64,000 nt of DNA from positions 186,001 to 250,000 of the forward strand of contig JAOTON010001134.1 in the NCBI GenBank assembly GCA_034440635.1, given 5' to 3'. Shown one piece after another: positions 44,001 through 54,889 of the stretch (the stretch's first letter is position 1; every line of letters starts with the position of its first letter). The translations under genes and the position numbers were made by a program. This DNA is from Lepas anatifera. Lineage: Eukaryota > Arthropoda > Thecostraca > Lepadidae. Under the pieces are notes generated by a model that was given only the letters and a program-made list of their open reading frames with translations, searched no databases and was not told the origin of the DNA.

Positions 44001-44562
44001 CATTTTCATAAACAAATCTCACTCATGAGGCTAGCAGCTTGCTTGTCTTAAAGCTGCGATGCGTCTTCTTAGGTTTAGACTCTGTGACTACCAATGTTAA
44101 GATTAATTATAGAATCCTTTTTATTTAATACGAACTGTTCCAGGCTATAATTTTGAGGTATATTTTCATGATGTGCCCTGATCAGAAACTAACTCAACTT
44201 GAAGTAAAAAACAATGTATTCTTAAATCTTGTATATCTATATACGAAAAAAATTAGAAAGAGCTACCACCACGGACAGAGGAGTGAGGTGGCCAGTCCAT
44301 CTCCAACCTGCAACACACAACAAACGTTACCCCTGAAACAAAAAGTGATCAGGTTTGGGTTCGTGGTGCGTTCCACACTTTTGTTAGTTCATCCAAGGAT
44401 CGTGGTGGCTGCTCTCTGGTTCCCCAGTTCTGACGCATATCAAGAGTTATTCTTCCGTATCACATTCAGCTATTCTCCGGTTCTCTAGACTACGTGTTTT
44501 TATATTCTCCGGAGACCAAAGAATTACAATTATATCAAAGATTTAGATGTCGACGGACACAT
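41037..44562. other. E2 interior
   Basis: The counterpart of E1 ~22.75-26.24 kb. A plus-strand stretch at ~42550-42780 is the partner of the conserved frame at 24508-24726. Nothing else coding is recognised. Confidence 0.5.
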
Positions 44563-44946
44563 TTAACCTGATTGATTGATTGAGTGTTCCGGCCATATGG
44601 GGGGGCGCCCCTGCAGGCGCCCCAACCGCCGCAGGAACATCGCCAGCCGTCGCGGTTCCGCCAGCGCCTCCCGGATGGGCGGGTCGTCCCGTCCAAATAT
44701 GTCCCAGCGCAGGTCAGCGCACGCAGGGCACCGGGTCAGAAGGTGGTGGAGGATCTCGTCCTCTCCATCGTCGCATTCCTGTAACGTGGCCTCCGGGTCC
44801 AGGCCGATCCTCTTTCGGTAGCTGCACAGGAGAAGGGAGTGGCCAGTGCGCAGGCGCTCCACCTCCACACTCTCCTGCCGTGAAAGGCCCAGGCGGTCTT
44901 TCAGGGTGGTCCGCCCTGGGAGACCGCCACATTTAATCTCGAACAC
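44563..44946 (-). pseudogene. LINE C-terminal zinc-knuckle fragment in E2
   Basis: Counterpart of 22343-22732, minus strand, with the C-x2-C...H...CPAC pattern (RTGHSLLLCSYRKRIGLD) and the (AATC)n tail near 44573-44583. It was thus part of the shared E ancestor. Confidence 0.75.
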
Positions 44947-44996
44947 GTTTTATCTCGTACGGATTAACGTTTTATCTCGTTGTTTTACCAGATTAA

Positions 44997-45570
44997 CACG
45001 CGCATTGACGGGGCTCTGAGCCACCTTCGCTTTGACAGGGGGCGCGGGTACCCCCCTAAAATCTCCAGAACCACGGTAGGTAGTGAAAAATGGTAAACGG
45101 CTTTGGGTAGCCCATACGCTTCTCCATCGAAATATTTTAACCATTTTGTCAGGTCACTTCAATCGGATGAGTTCACTTTGTTCCGACTTATGTTGTCTTA
45201 AACTTTGAGGTCAGGTCACTTGACCTGTACTGGTGACCTGACCTGAGATGACCTAACCTTAAAATTTTGACAAAAGTTGTAAAAATGATGAGAGAAGGTA
45301 TGTCAAGTTTTTTAACCCGAGTTTATTTTTAACCCGAGTGTGTTAAGTACCTACCTAATAAGTGTGTGATGGCTTAAATTCCGTGGCGGCGCCCCTGCCT
45401 AGTTTTCTTTGCCTAGTGTTAGGAGTGTATGTTTTACCATGTACTGCGTTTTTACTGTTAATATACGCGTATGGATACAAGTGCGGCGGCGCGTAGCGCC
45501 GCCGTTTTTATGCTCTGTCCCAGAAACCAGACGGGGGGGGGCGGGTACCCGCCTCCCGTCAATGCGCGTG
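44997..45570. mobile_element. TTAA family A, copy in E2 (574 bp)
   Basis: TTAA at 44993-44996 and 45571-45574; the counterpart of 21873-22278. It holds a ~170-bp extra piece at ~45308-45480 absent from other family A copies. The right TTAA is shared with the adjacent family B element. Confidence 0.88.
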
Positions 45571-45574
45571 TTAA

Positions 45575-46594
45575 CCCGCGCCCCACCGGGGGTCCGGCGC
45601 CACCTTCGCCCCACCGGGGGGCCATCGATGGCCCCCTCTAACTCCGAAAATATGGGCGTTAGCGCAAATCTGCAAAGTGCACTAGAAAGCTCGCGTGAAT
45701 TCAGTAAGAAATTACTTCACATGTTTTAGTGTTCAGGTCAATGGTTTGACCTCCAGAGGTCAAATTAGGTCAAGATCGGCTATTTTCACTCAAATATGCA
45801 ATGCTTAAGCAAACTGGGCATAACTCTTATGCCCTTAGAGCTATTGAGGTGTGGGAAAGTACATTTGATAGGAAATTGCCAGTACTTTTTCTGCTATGGA
45901 AACGTAAAAACCTCCCGCCAGTAGTTTGACCTCCAGAGGTCACCTCGTGACCTAGTATGACCTGAGGTCACGAAAGGTCAGAAAGTGACCTTGCCGTATA
46001 TCAAATGAAAGCCAATGACGAGACAAACACGATGGCGTTTGTTTCAGCGCTCTAGCTTATACAGGTCAAAGTTATTGTCAAAATACTGTTTTTGACCCCT
46101 GGTGACCTTGGATGACCTTGGGGATGTCAAAGGGCAAATATGGCCCCTGGAATCCGTGAAAGGGTGTCCAAAAACGCTTTTCTGATCAAGCTGAGCATTT
46201 TCAATCGTTTTTGTGACTTTTAGATCATAAGACAGCTTTTCCCATGCTTTTTCAATGGGAGAGGTCACCTCGTGACCTGACCTCAGGACACGAAATTGAA
46301 AAATCCCGGATATACACCTTGTAGACCCTGGAGGGATCATAAAGTGTAGGAAGTTTCAAATCGATCGACTCCGAAATGTAGCTCTTACAGAGCTCTAAAG
46401 CTGAAGTGATGTAACCTTGGTTGACCTCGTCTGGTGACCTGACCTTGGGTGACCCGGGGAAAAAATTTCAGGGATGGTGGGAAAATGATGCAGTGAGAGG
46501 TAGAGCCCTCAACCACGGTGCTGCACCTCATCGTCTTTCTGCTATCCCGGAAAAACCTTAGGGGGGCCATCGATGGCCCCCGGTGGGGCGAGGG
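45575..46594. mobile_element. TTAA family B, copy 1 (1020 bp)
   Basis: TTAA at 45571-45574 and 46595-46598; ends CCCGCGCCCCACCGGGGG / GGTGGGGCGAGGG, beginning CCC as in piggyBac. Subterminal perfect palindromes GGGGGCCATCGATGGCCCCC near both ends. Interior dense in AGGTCA half-sites. Absent at the E1 site (21870), so inserted after E1 and E2 diverged, directly beside family A. Confidence 0.92.
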
Positions 46595-46985
46595 TTAAAC
46601 GATTAATTAATCTCGAGACACATTAATCTCGAGATTAACACATATAATCTCGAAGAGCCACCCCTGCTTTTTATTGGGTCGGTTTCTGGTTCTTGGTTTG
46701 CACGAAAACCGGTCAGCCTTCAAGAATGGCCTTCAGCAAAGGACACAAAAGACATTTTCGAACGGCGAACAGCGTGTCCCGCTGGTTAGAAAACAGGGGA
46801 ACTGGTCTCCAATAGAGAGAAATCCGACGGATTGAGAACCATTGCAGGGAGCTGGAGACAAGCCGGTTCCAGTTTGGTACGCCGGTCAGATTAGAAAAAT
46901 ATTTGGGGCTAATATTCCCTTTCCCTCAACTACCCGGACGGAGGGATAACCAGAAGAAATTGTCCTTAGAATATTTACTTCATCC

Positions 46986-47234
46986 CATAGGAGGATCCAG
47001 GAGGGCAAAGGGGGGGACGTGCCCCCCCTCCCTTCTCTGACCAACTCTCGGTGAACCCTAAAATGTCGCGTCCCATCCCCTCCCCCAGGATGCGAAAATC
47101 GGCGCACACTGATAGGATTTAGAGTCCATCTGATAGGTTTTGCCGGTCAAAGGTGGCGCCCCCCCCCTGGTCCGGATGGTGCCCTCCCCGGAAGTTACCC
47201 CCTCCCCCGATCGGCAATCATGGATCCGACTATG
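46986..47234. mobile_element. hAT-like MITE, GGATCC family, in E2 (249 bp)
   Basis: Perfect 8-bp TSD CTTCATCC (46978-46985 and 47235-47242); ends CATAGGAGGATCCAGG / GGATCCGACTATG. Confidence 0.9.
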
Positions 47235-47301
47235 CTTCATCCATTAGTACGCATGAACAAACAAGAAGAAAATCAGAAAAAATTGTTTTTACAGTAAAAA
47301 C

Positions 47302-47374
47302 TTCCACGACCTAGATTCGAACCCGTATTACCCGCGTGAGAGTCGGGAATGGAGGCCACTATACCATCCCCGCT
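47302..47374 (-). pseudogene. tRNA-Glu(CTC)-like sequence in E2
   Basis: Counterpart of 21107-21177, with a better anticodon stem (CCCGA-CTCTCAC-GCGGG) and B box GGGTTCGAATC. The acceptor stem does not pair. Confidence 0.6.
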
Positions 47375-47735
47375 GTACGACACCTGCCCGATTTTAAAAC
47401 TTTCCTGATTAGTTTTCTCAAGCCGAATGTTTTGGACAAACTAATCTAATATTTGTATTTTTTAAGGGTGAATAAAAATAAATTGAATACGAATACAGCA
47501 TAAAAACATTTTCTATTCCCAAAAAATCATTTATAGAACTTAAAACTTTGATTGATAGAATAGAGGTGAAGAGCAGGTTACAGCCTATTATTGATATTGT
47601 TAGCAAATTTGAATAATTGTTGAGTGGCCTCCAAAAATTTAGCTGAAGATAAAGAAATGATTGATAGTACCAGAATCAGGATTTTTCAAATATTAAGAAA
47701 CCACAATAAAAATTTTTTCGACAATGTCCCTTTAA

Positions 47736-48990
47736 TGAAAAGTTGGATATGCCATAAACCTGTAGTTTTTTAAGGAGAATTTCATGGTTGACAGTGTCAA
47801 AAGCTTTTGAAAAGTCAAGATAGATGGCAGCACTGACTTCCCTGTGGCTTAGAGCAGAAGTAATGTGATCATGCAGTAAGGTTAATGGCATGTAGGTGCT
47901 ATGATGTTTACGGAAGCCGAATTGGTGATCATTGAGTATATTTTGAGAGCTAATGAATTCGGATAACTGGATGAACACAATTTTTTCGAGTACTTTAGAA
48001 GAAGACTGAGTAAGCTAATGGGCCGATAGTTACTGAAGCAGAGGGGATCTCCGGACTTGAAGATGGGGACGACCACAGACCTTTTAAATACTGTGGGGAA
48101 TACACACCTACTTAAACAAAGGTTAAACAGGTGTGTTAAGTATGGAGTTATGGTGGATGATATAGATTTCAAAATTTTTGGAGTCAGACAATCTGAGGTC
48201 GCTGATGAGTTGTCCAGGTCATGAATGATGGAGAGGATAGATTGAGGATCAATGCATTGAAACTGAAAAGGTTCAATAGGTGGTGGGCGGTTAGTTAGGT
48301 ATGACATGGGGTCGACTTCTGACTGACCAAGTTTTTCATCCAATATGGGAGCTATGGAGCCAAAAAATTCATTGAATTTGTTTGCAATAACCATTGGTGA
48401 GTAAAAAATGGTGCTTTCGTGAACAAACTGGTCTGGGAGGGAGGGTTTACATTTATTTTTATGAACCAGCGAATTCAGAACTTTCCAAAGCCTGGCGGGA
48501 TTAGACCTACATTCTTCAAGCTTTCGTTCATAGTAATTTTTTTTGGCGTGACGAATGAGTGACGAGAGACGGTTTCGATAATTTACGTAGGTTGAATGGT
48601 GGAGAGTGGAGGGTTCGCGAATAGATTTCTTATATAGTTCATTATTTTAGTTTATGCTTCGGAGCAAGCCAAAGGAAATCCAAGGCTGGACCGGGATATT
48701 TCTTCTGTCAGATTTTTTTTACACTAAGAGAGACTATTTCAGAGTTAATTGTATTGGTGATGAAGCTCGCTGCTTGATCAGGGTCTTGCATGTTCAGAAC
48801 ACTTCTCAGCTTATGAAATAAAGCTGAATTCAGCGCGTCAATTTTCCGAAAGTCAAAACAAGTGTTAGAATTGGGGGGTTTAAGTTTAGCCTTAATGTTT
48901 GAGATGTTAATGTTAGTTGAATGTTGTTGAAGAAATTGAAGCCATTCACGTTTTATTCACGACATAACGCACAGACGTAGGTAATTTGAA
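47736..48990 (-). pseudogene. LINE-beta: linker and N-terminal RT
   Basis: The minus-strand order is REWLQFLQQHS and RKIDALNSALFHKLRSVL (~48960-48750), IPVQPWISFGLLRSI (~48690), NYRNRLSSLIRHAKKNYYER, ARLWKVLNSLVHKN, MVIANKFNEFFGS, KRSVVVPIFKSGD and NYRPISLL (fingers). A frameshift near 47985 follows, then HQFGFRKHHST, AAIYLDFSKAFDTVNHEILL (first catalytic Asp), ending GISNFSL at the E2 junction. Upstream of ~48990 the similarity is lost, so the endonuclease is missing (5' truncation). In-frame stops occur near 48650 and 48705. Confidence 0.88.
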
Positions 48991-49454
48991 ATACTGTTGA
49001 GTATTTTTTTAGAGAGAGAAGGCAATTGAAACAGTGGGGTTTGGTAGGGACGGCCAATTCCAGAATTCTCTTCAATCAAGCTTTGGTTTTTATGCCTTCC
49101 AGTATCTATATGCTAAAAAAACGTTTTTCTTCCATTCAAAGTGATTTTGACCCCAGTACCAACCATTTTTTGGGTTGTATTTTGGTTGTGTCACTGAGTT
49201 GCTTTATAATTAAGTGAAGGAATAGGAATTACATCTGAAAATGTTGTTTCCAACGAATGAAACTTAGTGAGAGCTGTGTTCTGTGCTGTGTGTGTGCAAC
49301 ATTATTTTTTCTCTTTCATCTAGTTGAATTGATACTTTTCTCATCTTATAAAGTTGGAATATTGCATCAAGGAGGCAATTATGTGCTGGAAAGTCATAGT
49401 TATATTTTATCTCTTATCCTAGTTTTAGATGAAATGTGGAAACCATTATCATGA
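48991..49454. other. Unassigned AT-rich sequence
   Basis: No gene or repeat recognised. Short frames at 49026 and 49257 contain hydrophobic runs only. Confidence 0.4.
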
Positions 49455-49600
49455 ATTTTTCTTTATCCAGACTGGCTCTGGTCCCGGCACAGTCCCGGCG
49501 TTTAGCCTTTGGTCCCAGCTTTAGTCCCGCCGGGACCAAACCTGGTCCCGGCGCCGGGACCGCGGGACCAAAAAGTCCCACCTCTAGTGGATACGCTGCA
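49455..49600. repeat. GGTCCCGG-rich hairpin repeat with hAT-like end
   Basis: A ~145-bp GC-rich patch holding the perfect palindrome GGTCCCGGCGCCGGGACC and several GGGACCA words. It ends in GTCCCACCTCTAGTGG, whose complement CCACTAGAGGTGGGAC resembles a hAT-type terminus. The partner end was not located. Confidence 0.5.
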
Positions 49601-49775
49601 GGGCAGGGCAGAGCATAACAGCGAACTCTCTTACCTGCTCCCATAGCCAATCGCTTCTTCGTTTCTTCTTTTAAAAATACAGCATTTGGAACCATAAGTA
49701 TTTGATTTAAGAATATATATTAAGTTTTTCTTAATACGCAAGATTGGACAGACGGGGCTACCCCACCATCAGGAT

Positions 49776-50085
49776 GACCACCAGAAACCATCAGACCTTC
49801 AGATACTGACCACCAGGCCACCAGGGTGACCATCCGACCATCAAACATTGACCACCAGAAACCGCCAGACCATCAGACACTGACCACCAGACCAGCAGGA
49901 ATTACCACCAGAAGCCACCAGGCAGACCACCAGACCATCAAGATGACCACCAGAAACCACCAGGCAGACCACCAGACCATCAGGATGACCACCAGAAACC
50001 ACCATGCAGACCACCAGACCATCAGAGTGACGACCAGAAACATCAGAAGCCACCAGAAACCACCAGACCACCAGGAAAATCCTGA
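49776..50085. repeat. Minisatellite of ~41-43 bp units
   Basis: Imperfect tandem copies of GACCACCAGAAACCACCAGG plus GCAGACCACCAGACCATCAG. The His/Thr/Pro-rich plus-strand frame at 49826-50251 is a product of the repeat. Confidence 0.85.
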
Positions 50086-51072
50086 TGGTTTTTTCAAGGG
50101 ATACCTTTCTTGTCCCACCCAGCCTGAAAGGGGCATCTCTCAGGAAGACCGCCATCCGCTCCTCCACCTCCCTTCGTGCGTGTTGGGAATAACCGCTCAG
50201 TACACTCTGATGGAACATAAAAGGCATGTAAGTTCCGCGCACCGGGAGTGAATGATTAACTACCCCTGTCAAGTGTTAAAAAGGAAGTACAAAAAATTAA
50301 GTTCTAGGACAAATAAAACACCGATGAATCGGTTTCTCGACACGCTCTATCACATGGCTATCTTCAGTTAAAATCCCATTATGAAGGTGCCACATTCCCT
50401 TTAATGATAGCGATAGCGGAAGAGCGGAATAGCATCGCGGTCCTCCAATTTTCACAAAGTAGCGCTGATAGCGGCATCAGCTAGCCAGTGTCGCGACTTA
50501 TGCTATCTTAAACTTTTTTTGAGGTCAGGTCACTTGACCTGTAATGGTGACGATAATAGCGGCATCAGCTTGCCAGTGTCGCAATAGTAGCGGTTGCAAA
50601 CAATTTGGTAGCCCCGCCCACCCTCCCCGCCCACCTCACTATTCCACCGGTGGGATATCTCGCGCAATTTCAGGGACGCTAACAGCGTTTTAGCACTGTA
50701 TTAGGTCCGATCTAGAGCGAGCCCCAGCTACTTATGGCAGTAATAGATGGTGGAAGTCCGATACCAAGTGGGGCTTTCCTACCATTTCCTTTCCAACCAC
50801 GTGGGAGAACCATAGCATTTCCCATTTCCTTACAACCATCTATACATGGAAAAGATGCTGATCCCAATAAGGATTCCCCAATTATTTCCTGAGCATGTAC
50901 AATATTTCCAGAGCTCATCTCATCGTCTAAAAGAGAAACATATTCGTTAACGTATGTTTCGAACGTTTTAAGTCCAAAAACGTAATTTTTCAGTCAACGG
51001 CAACAACAACAACATGGCACTGGAAGCTTTGCCGTTCGCAGCTGGCCCGTTCCAAAAATTATAAATTCAATA
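50086..51072. other. Unassigned sequence with a family A filler at ~50495-50553
   Basis: A ~57-bp internal fragment of family A (TGACCTG/AGGTCAGG region) sits between two near-identical 27-bp direct copies of ATAGCGGCATCAGC(T)AGCCAGTGTCGC (50467-50494 and ~50555-50582). No element ends are present, so it looks like templated filler at a repaired break. The rest is unremarkable. Confidence 0.6.
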
Positions 51073-51200
51073 ATGCGACCCAGTGACGGATCCAGGGGGG
51101 CAAAAAGGCATTTGCCCCGCCAAATGGAAAAGCTCGGGGCAAAACTGATTTTGCCCCCAAAGCGATCGACCTCTTTTTCCCCCGACTACTTTTTAGTTAA

Positions 51201-52021
51201 CACGCGCATTGACGGGGGTCTGAGCCACCTTCGCTTTGACGGGGGCGGGTATCCGCCCCGCCCCCTACGATATCAAGAACCACGGTAGGTAGCGAACAAC
51301 GGTAAACGGCGTTGGGTAGCCCATCCACTTCTCCATCGAAAATATTTGAAGCATTTTTTTCAGGTCACATTTAAGGTCACGAGAGGTCAAAACATGCCGT
51401 CATAAGGATAACATGTAAATTAAGTTTTTCGGTCATTACATCTAAATAAGTAAAGATAGACCAAAAAGACTTGAACTACATGAGTCCTCGCAGCAAGCCG
51501 AATCGAATGATATATAATTCGACATTGCTAGGTCAAATCAAGGATTTGACCTGACCTGAGGTCAGGTCAGGATCAATTATATAAAATGCATATCATTAGA
51601 ACCGCAAAGCCAAGGCGAGTCTAATTCAGGTAAAATAAACGCTCTATCACCATCCGTTACTGAGTTATTCAGTAAAAACAGTTTTTCCCATGGATTTCCA
51701 ATGGAGAGGTCATACCTCTTACCTGACCTTAGATCTCGATATCAAAAATACCAGAACATATTTTAGAGAACTCGGTGGTCCCATTATGTGATATGAGTTT
51801 CAATCGGATAAGTTCACCCTGCTCCAACTTATGCTATCTTAAACTTTTTTTTAGGTCAGGTCACTTGACCTGTGGTGGTGACCTGACCTGAGATGACCTA
51901 ACCTTAAAATTGTTTACAGAAGTTGTAAAAATGATGAGGGAAAAGGTGGGTCAAGTACGGCGGCGCGTAGCTGCCGAAAAACCCGCCGGGCGGCGGGTAC
52001 CCGCCCCCGTCAATGCGCGTG
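51201..52021. mobile_element. TTAA family A, copy (821 bp) in MITE M
   Basis: TTAA at 51197-51200 and 52022-52025. The M copy at 52190-52694 shows the uninterrupted sequence at the equivalent position. Same GGGTACCC palindrome and AGGTCA-rich interior. Confidence 0.92.
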
Positions 52022-52189
52022 TTAATTATCAATATTTAGGTGTTTTAACTCTCAACTTCAAACAGAACCAGTTAAGTTTAGTGTAAATATTTGGCCTGGG
52101 ACATTGATGGATCTAGGATTTCATTAAGGGGGGCCCAGGCTCGAGGGGCGCCGAACCTGGGGGGCGCCGAACCTGAGGGGCGCCAATTT

Positions 52190-52694
52190 CAGTGGCGGAT
52201 CTAGCCGGTCGGTTTGGGAGGGGCAGACCAAAGTCGAAAAGCAAAAAAACGTCACACAGTAAAAAGCTGCGCTACCAATATCACTTGCCGGTAGAATTTT
52301 GGGTATTTTAGGCGAAAAGCTAAAAAAACGTCACGGGGAGAAAACTATAGTCTCGAGATACTTCTTCCTATCCAAGGCTGGCTATACTATGACTGGCTAT
52401 ATTATAACTGAGAATTATAGATATTTACTCCATGATTCTGATGAAGGGCTGTGCCCGAATATATAATCTTCAGTGTTTTTTACATTTCCGGATTCGAGGG
52501 GACGGGCCAGGAAACATCTTATCAACTTATGTTCTGTTTGAAGTTGAGAGTAGAAACACCAAAATCTTCCTTATAAACTAAAAAGGAGTAGGGGAAAAAA
52601 GTAGGTCGATCGCTTTGGGGGTCAAAAACATAGTGTTGCCCCGAGCTTTTCCGTTTGGGGAATGCCTTTTTGCCCCCCCTAGATACCGCCACTG
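52190..52694 (-). mobile_element. hAT MITE family M, inner copy (505 bp)
   Basis: Perfect 8-bp TSD GCCAATTT (52182-52189 and 52695-52702); ends CAGTGGCGGATCTAGC / CTAGATACCGCCACTG. It is inverted relative to the outer copy and shares CTCTCAACTTCAAACAGAAC and the GGGGCAAAA subterminal block. Confidence 0.92.
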
Positions 52695-53039
52695 GCCAAT
52701 TTACCACCCAAAAGGCGGCCAGTGTCAATGAAAAACGCGTTTAAAAAGGATTTGTAAATGCTTATTTTCATGAATGCTTCCTCTTAGTGAGGACATGTTC
52801 ACGTTTACCATCAATCATATTTCGGGCCAGCTAACGACTGGCACCTTGGTAGAAAATGCTGAAAGCACCCACTGACTTAAGCACGATGAGCAAATAATAC
52901 AGTTATCTTCGGTCATGGCGAAAACTGAGGTGTCGTATCCACCACCTACACTTATCACAGTTGTCCTGGCCAACTGCTCCATACTGAAATAGCCGATTGA
53001 CGCTAACCTGAGCCTCATTGGCCGCAGAGCCTCTGCGGG

Positions 53040-53580
53040 CCTGGGCCCCTGAGTTTTTGGTGACTTCCCTGAGTTTATATCGAGTCCCCTCAGCTGATCT
53101 GGGATCGCTTTAGAACCAGGCCCTCACACTGAACTTGAAACCTATATGTCGCCCCTGAAGCCTATTAAGCTTTTCGGGGCCCTTTTATTGATATAGGGCC
53201 CCCTCAACAGGTCCTGGGCCCTCTGAGCTAAAAGTTGGAGCTCTGAGCTCTGAGCCCCAAGCTGGATTAGTGTCCCTTAAGCTAGTCAGGGTCCCCTGGG
53301 TTGGTACCGTTTTCGTTTAACTGATATAGATCCCTTCAGCTTGTTTGGGGCCCGTTGTGCGTATCTGGGCACTTGTTCGTCGAGGCACCCAGCTAGTCTG
53401 GCCCTATTAGTTTTATGGGCCTTCTGAGCTGCTGCAGGGTCCCCTCAGAGTGTCTGGGCCCCAGAGTTGAAAATTGGACCCCTGGGTTAATTTTGAGTCC
53501 TTGAGCTTATTTAGAAACCGTTTAAATAGCTAGGCACCCCACGCTGGTCTTGATAATCCTGTGTTGGCACTGAGGTCAAA
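53040..53580 (+). repeat. Degenerate word array, GGGCCCCTGAGCTGATCTG type
   Basis: Words of ~22-28 bp closely resemble those in the elements at 1-3670 and 8550-13443, although this host element has different termini. Confidence 0.7.
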
Positions 53581-53879
53581 TGAGCTCGTCGGGGGCCCTT
53601 ATCTGGGCCCCCTTAACTGGCACGGGCCCCTCAGCTGATTTTGGAGACCCAAAATCCCTCCTACCGGATTCCACCCACGCCAGATTTCCTGACTCCCTTA
53701 GGGCCCCTGGGGGCCATTGGGGATTTTTCCCGCGATCAGCGCTGGGGTCCCTCCTCCGAGAAAAAGTTTACATGTCTCTGTCTCTATACTCTAGCGTCTG
53801 CCAGAGTTGAGCTAGAATCATTTTAGGCACAATTCGCTTCCTCTCGTTACGGCGAATCATCAAATAATGTATAATATGA

Positions 53880-54830
53880 CTACACTAGGTTAAAACATAA
53901 AAATGACCTGACCTAAGGTTAGGTCAAGGCCACCATCTAGCCTAGCATAGTCAGTATGCATATAAATCAAATCACAATAACAATAAAAATGGTATTAAAA
54001 TACGGGTTTTATTAATATTTCCTGCAAAGCAATTCACCCAAGTCTTAAAACCTGCTTAGGAAGCCCCAGATGAACTCTCAGAGGTAACATGTCTAAACTT
54101 GCTACATGAACCGATAAAGAGGCCTAGGGTACTATGATTTGGGGAATCCGAAGGTATTTCAAGCGGCGTCTGCAGACATAGAGCAATTATTCGGCAAATT
54201 TCAGTTTTACCCCATGCATTTTCAATGGAGAGGTCATGATTCGTACCTGTCCCTAGGTCATCGATGGGAAAAATCCCGGAATAAATTTATTAGTACTTTT
54301 TGGGCCCATTATATGGTACAAGTTTGAATTCGATAGATTCACCCTTTTCTTACTTACGCCAACTTAAACATTTTTTGGGGTGAGGTCACTTGACCTGCAC
54401 TGGTGACCTGACCTGAGATGACACAACCTTAAATTTTTAGGGAAAGTTGCGGAATTGATCAATGATAAAGTGTGACAAGTACTGTGTCACTTCGCGCCGA
54501 CGTTTTTCCGTGCCACTGGGAGACCTCGAGGGGGTGTTCAAGCACCCCCAACGGGCCGGAACGGGGCGCGAATACTCTAGAATAGGGCTGAGGCCAAAAG
54601 GGAAGGCTCTAAACAATGTCTGCAATTTTTGGGGTCAAGGTCCTTCATGGTCATTTACCTATTACGGCACAACCCAACATATTATGCCTAATTTACGCTA
54701 TAACTAGCGCTGTGCCCAACCTTACCAATGACTTTTGATCAAGCCTTGATCATCAAGGCCAGTCACCTTTAAAATTGACCCGTGACCTTGATCTAAACAC
54801 TGAATAACCTTAACTTTGATGTAATGCATA
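53880..54830. mobile_element. Decayed relative of TTAA families A/B
   Basis: It shares internal blocks with family A: CAATGGAGAGGTCATG, GTCATCGATGG, CACTTGACCTGCACTGGTGA and GATGAC-CAACCTTAAA. AGGTCA half-sites are frequent. Clear TTAA ends were not found, so the limits are approximate. Confidence 0.5.
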
Positions 54831-54889
54831 CGTTATAATAGGTGTCGTAACATTATGCAACGTCATTTAGGGGCTGTCCAGGAGTAACT

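Larger units (their letters stand above)
39622..47731 (-). mobile_element. E2: large TTAA-specific element, inverted copy of E1 (8.1 kb)
   Basis: TTAA at 39618-39621 and 47732-47735; ends Y at 39622 and X at 47731, opposite to E1. It lacks the gypsy insertion and the family A copy at the X end. It contains instead hAT MITE copy 4, an extra family B element at 45575-46594, and a ~170-bp insertion inside its family A copy. Without these it is ~6.6 kb. The two elements therefore give mutual empty sites for every later insertion. Confidence 0.92.

Noticed and set aside
19904..47731. A simple segmental inverted duplication with a 13 kb spacer
   Set aside because: Each arm has its own TTAA-flanked ends and sits at a different point of one LINE gene, so these are two transposon insertions, not a genomic duplication.
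49776..50085. CRISPR-like array
   Set aside because: Units are contiguous and variable with no unique spacers, in a eukaryotic context; it is a minisatellite.
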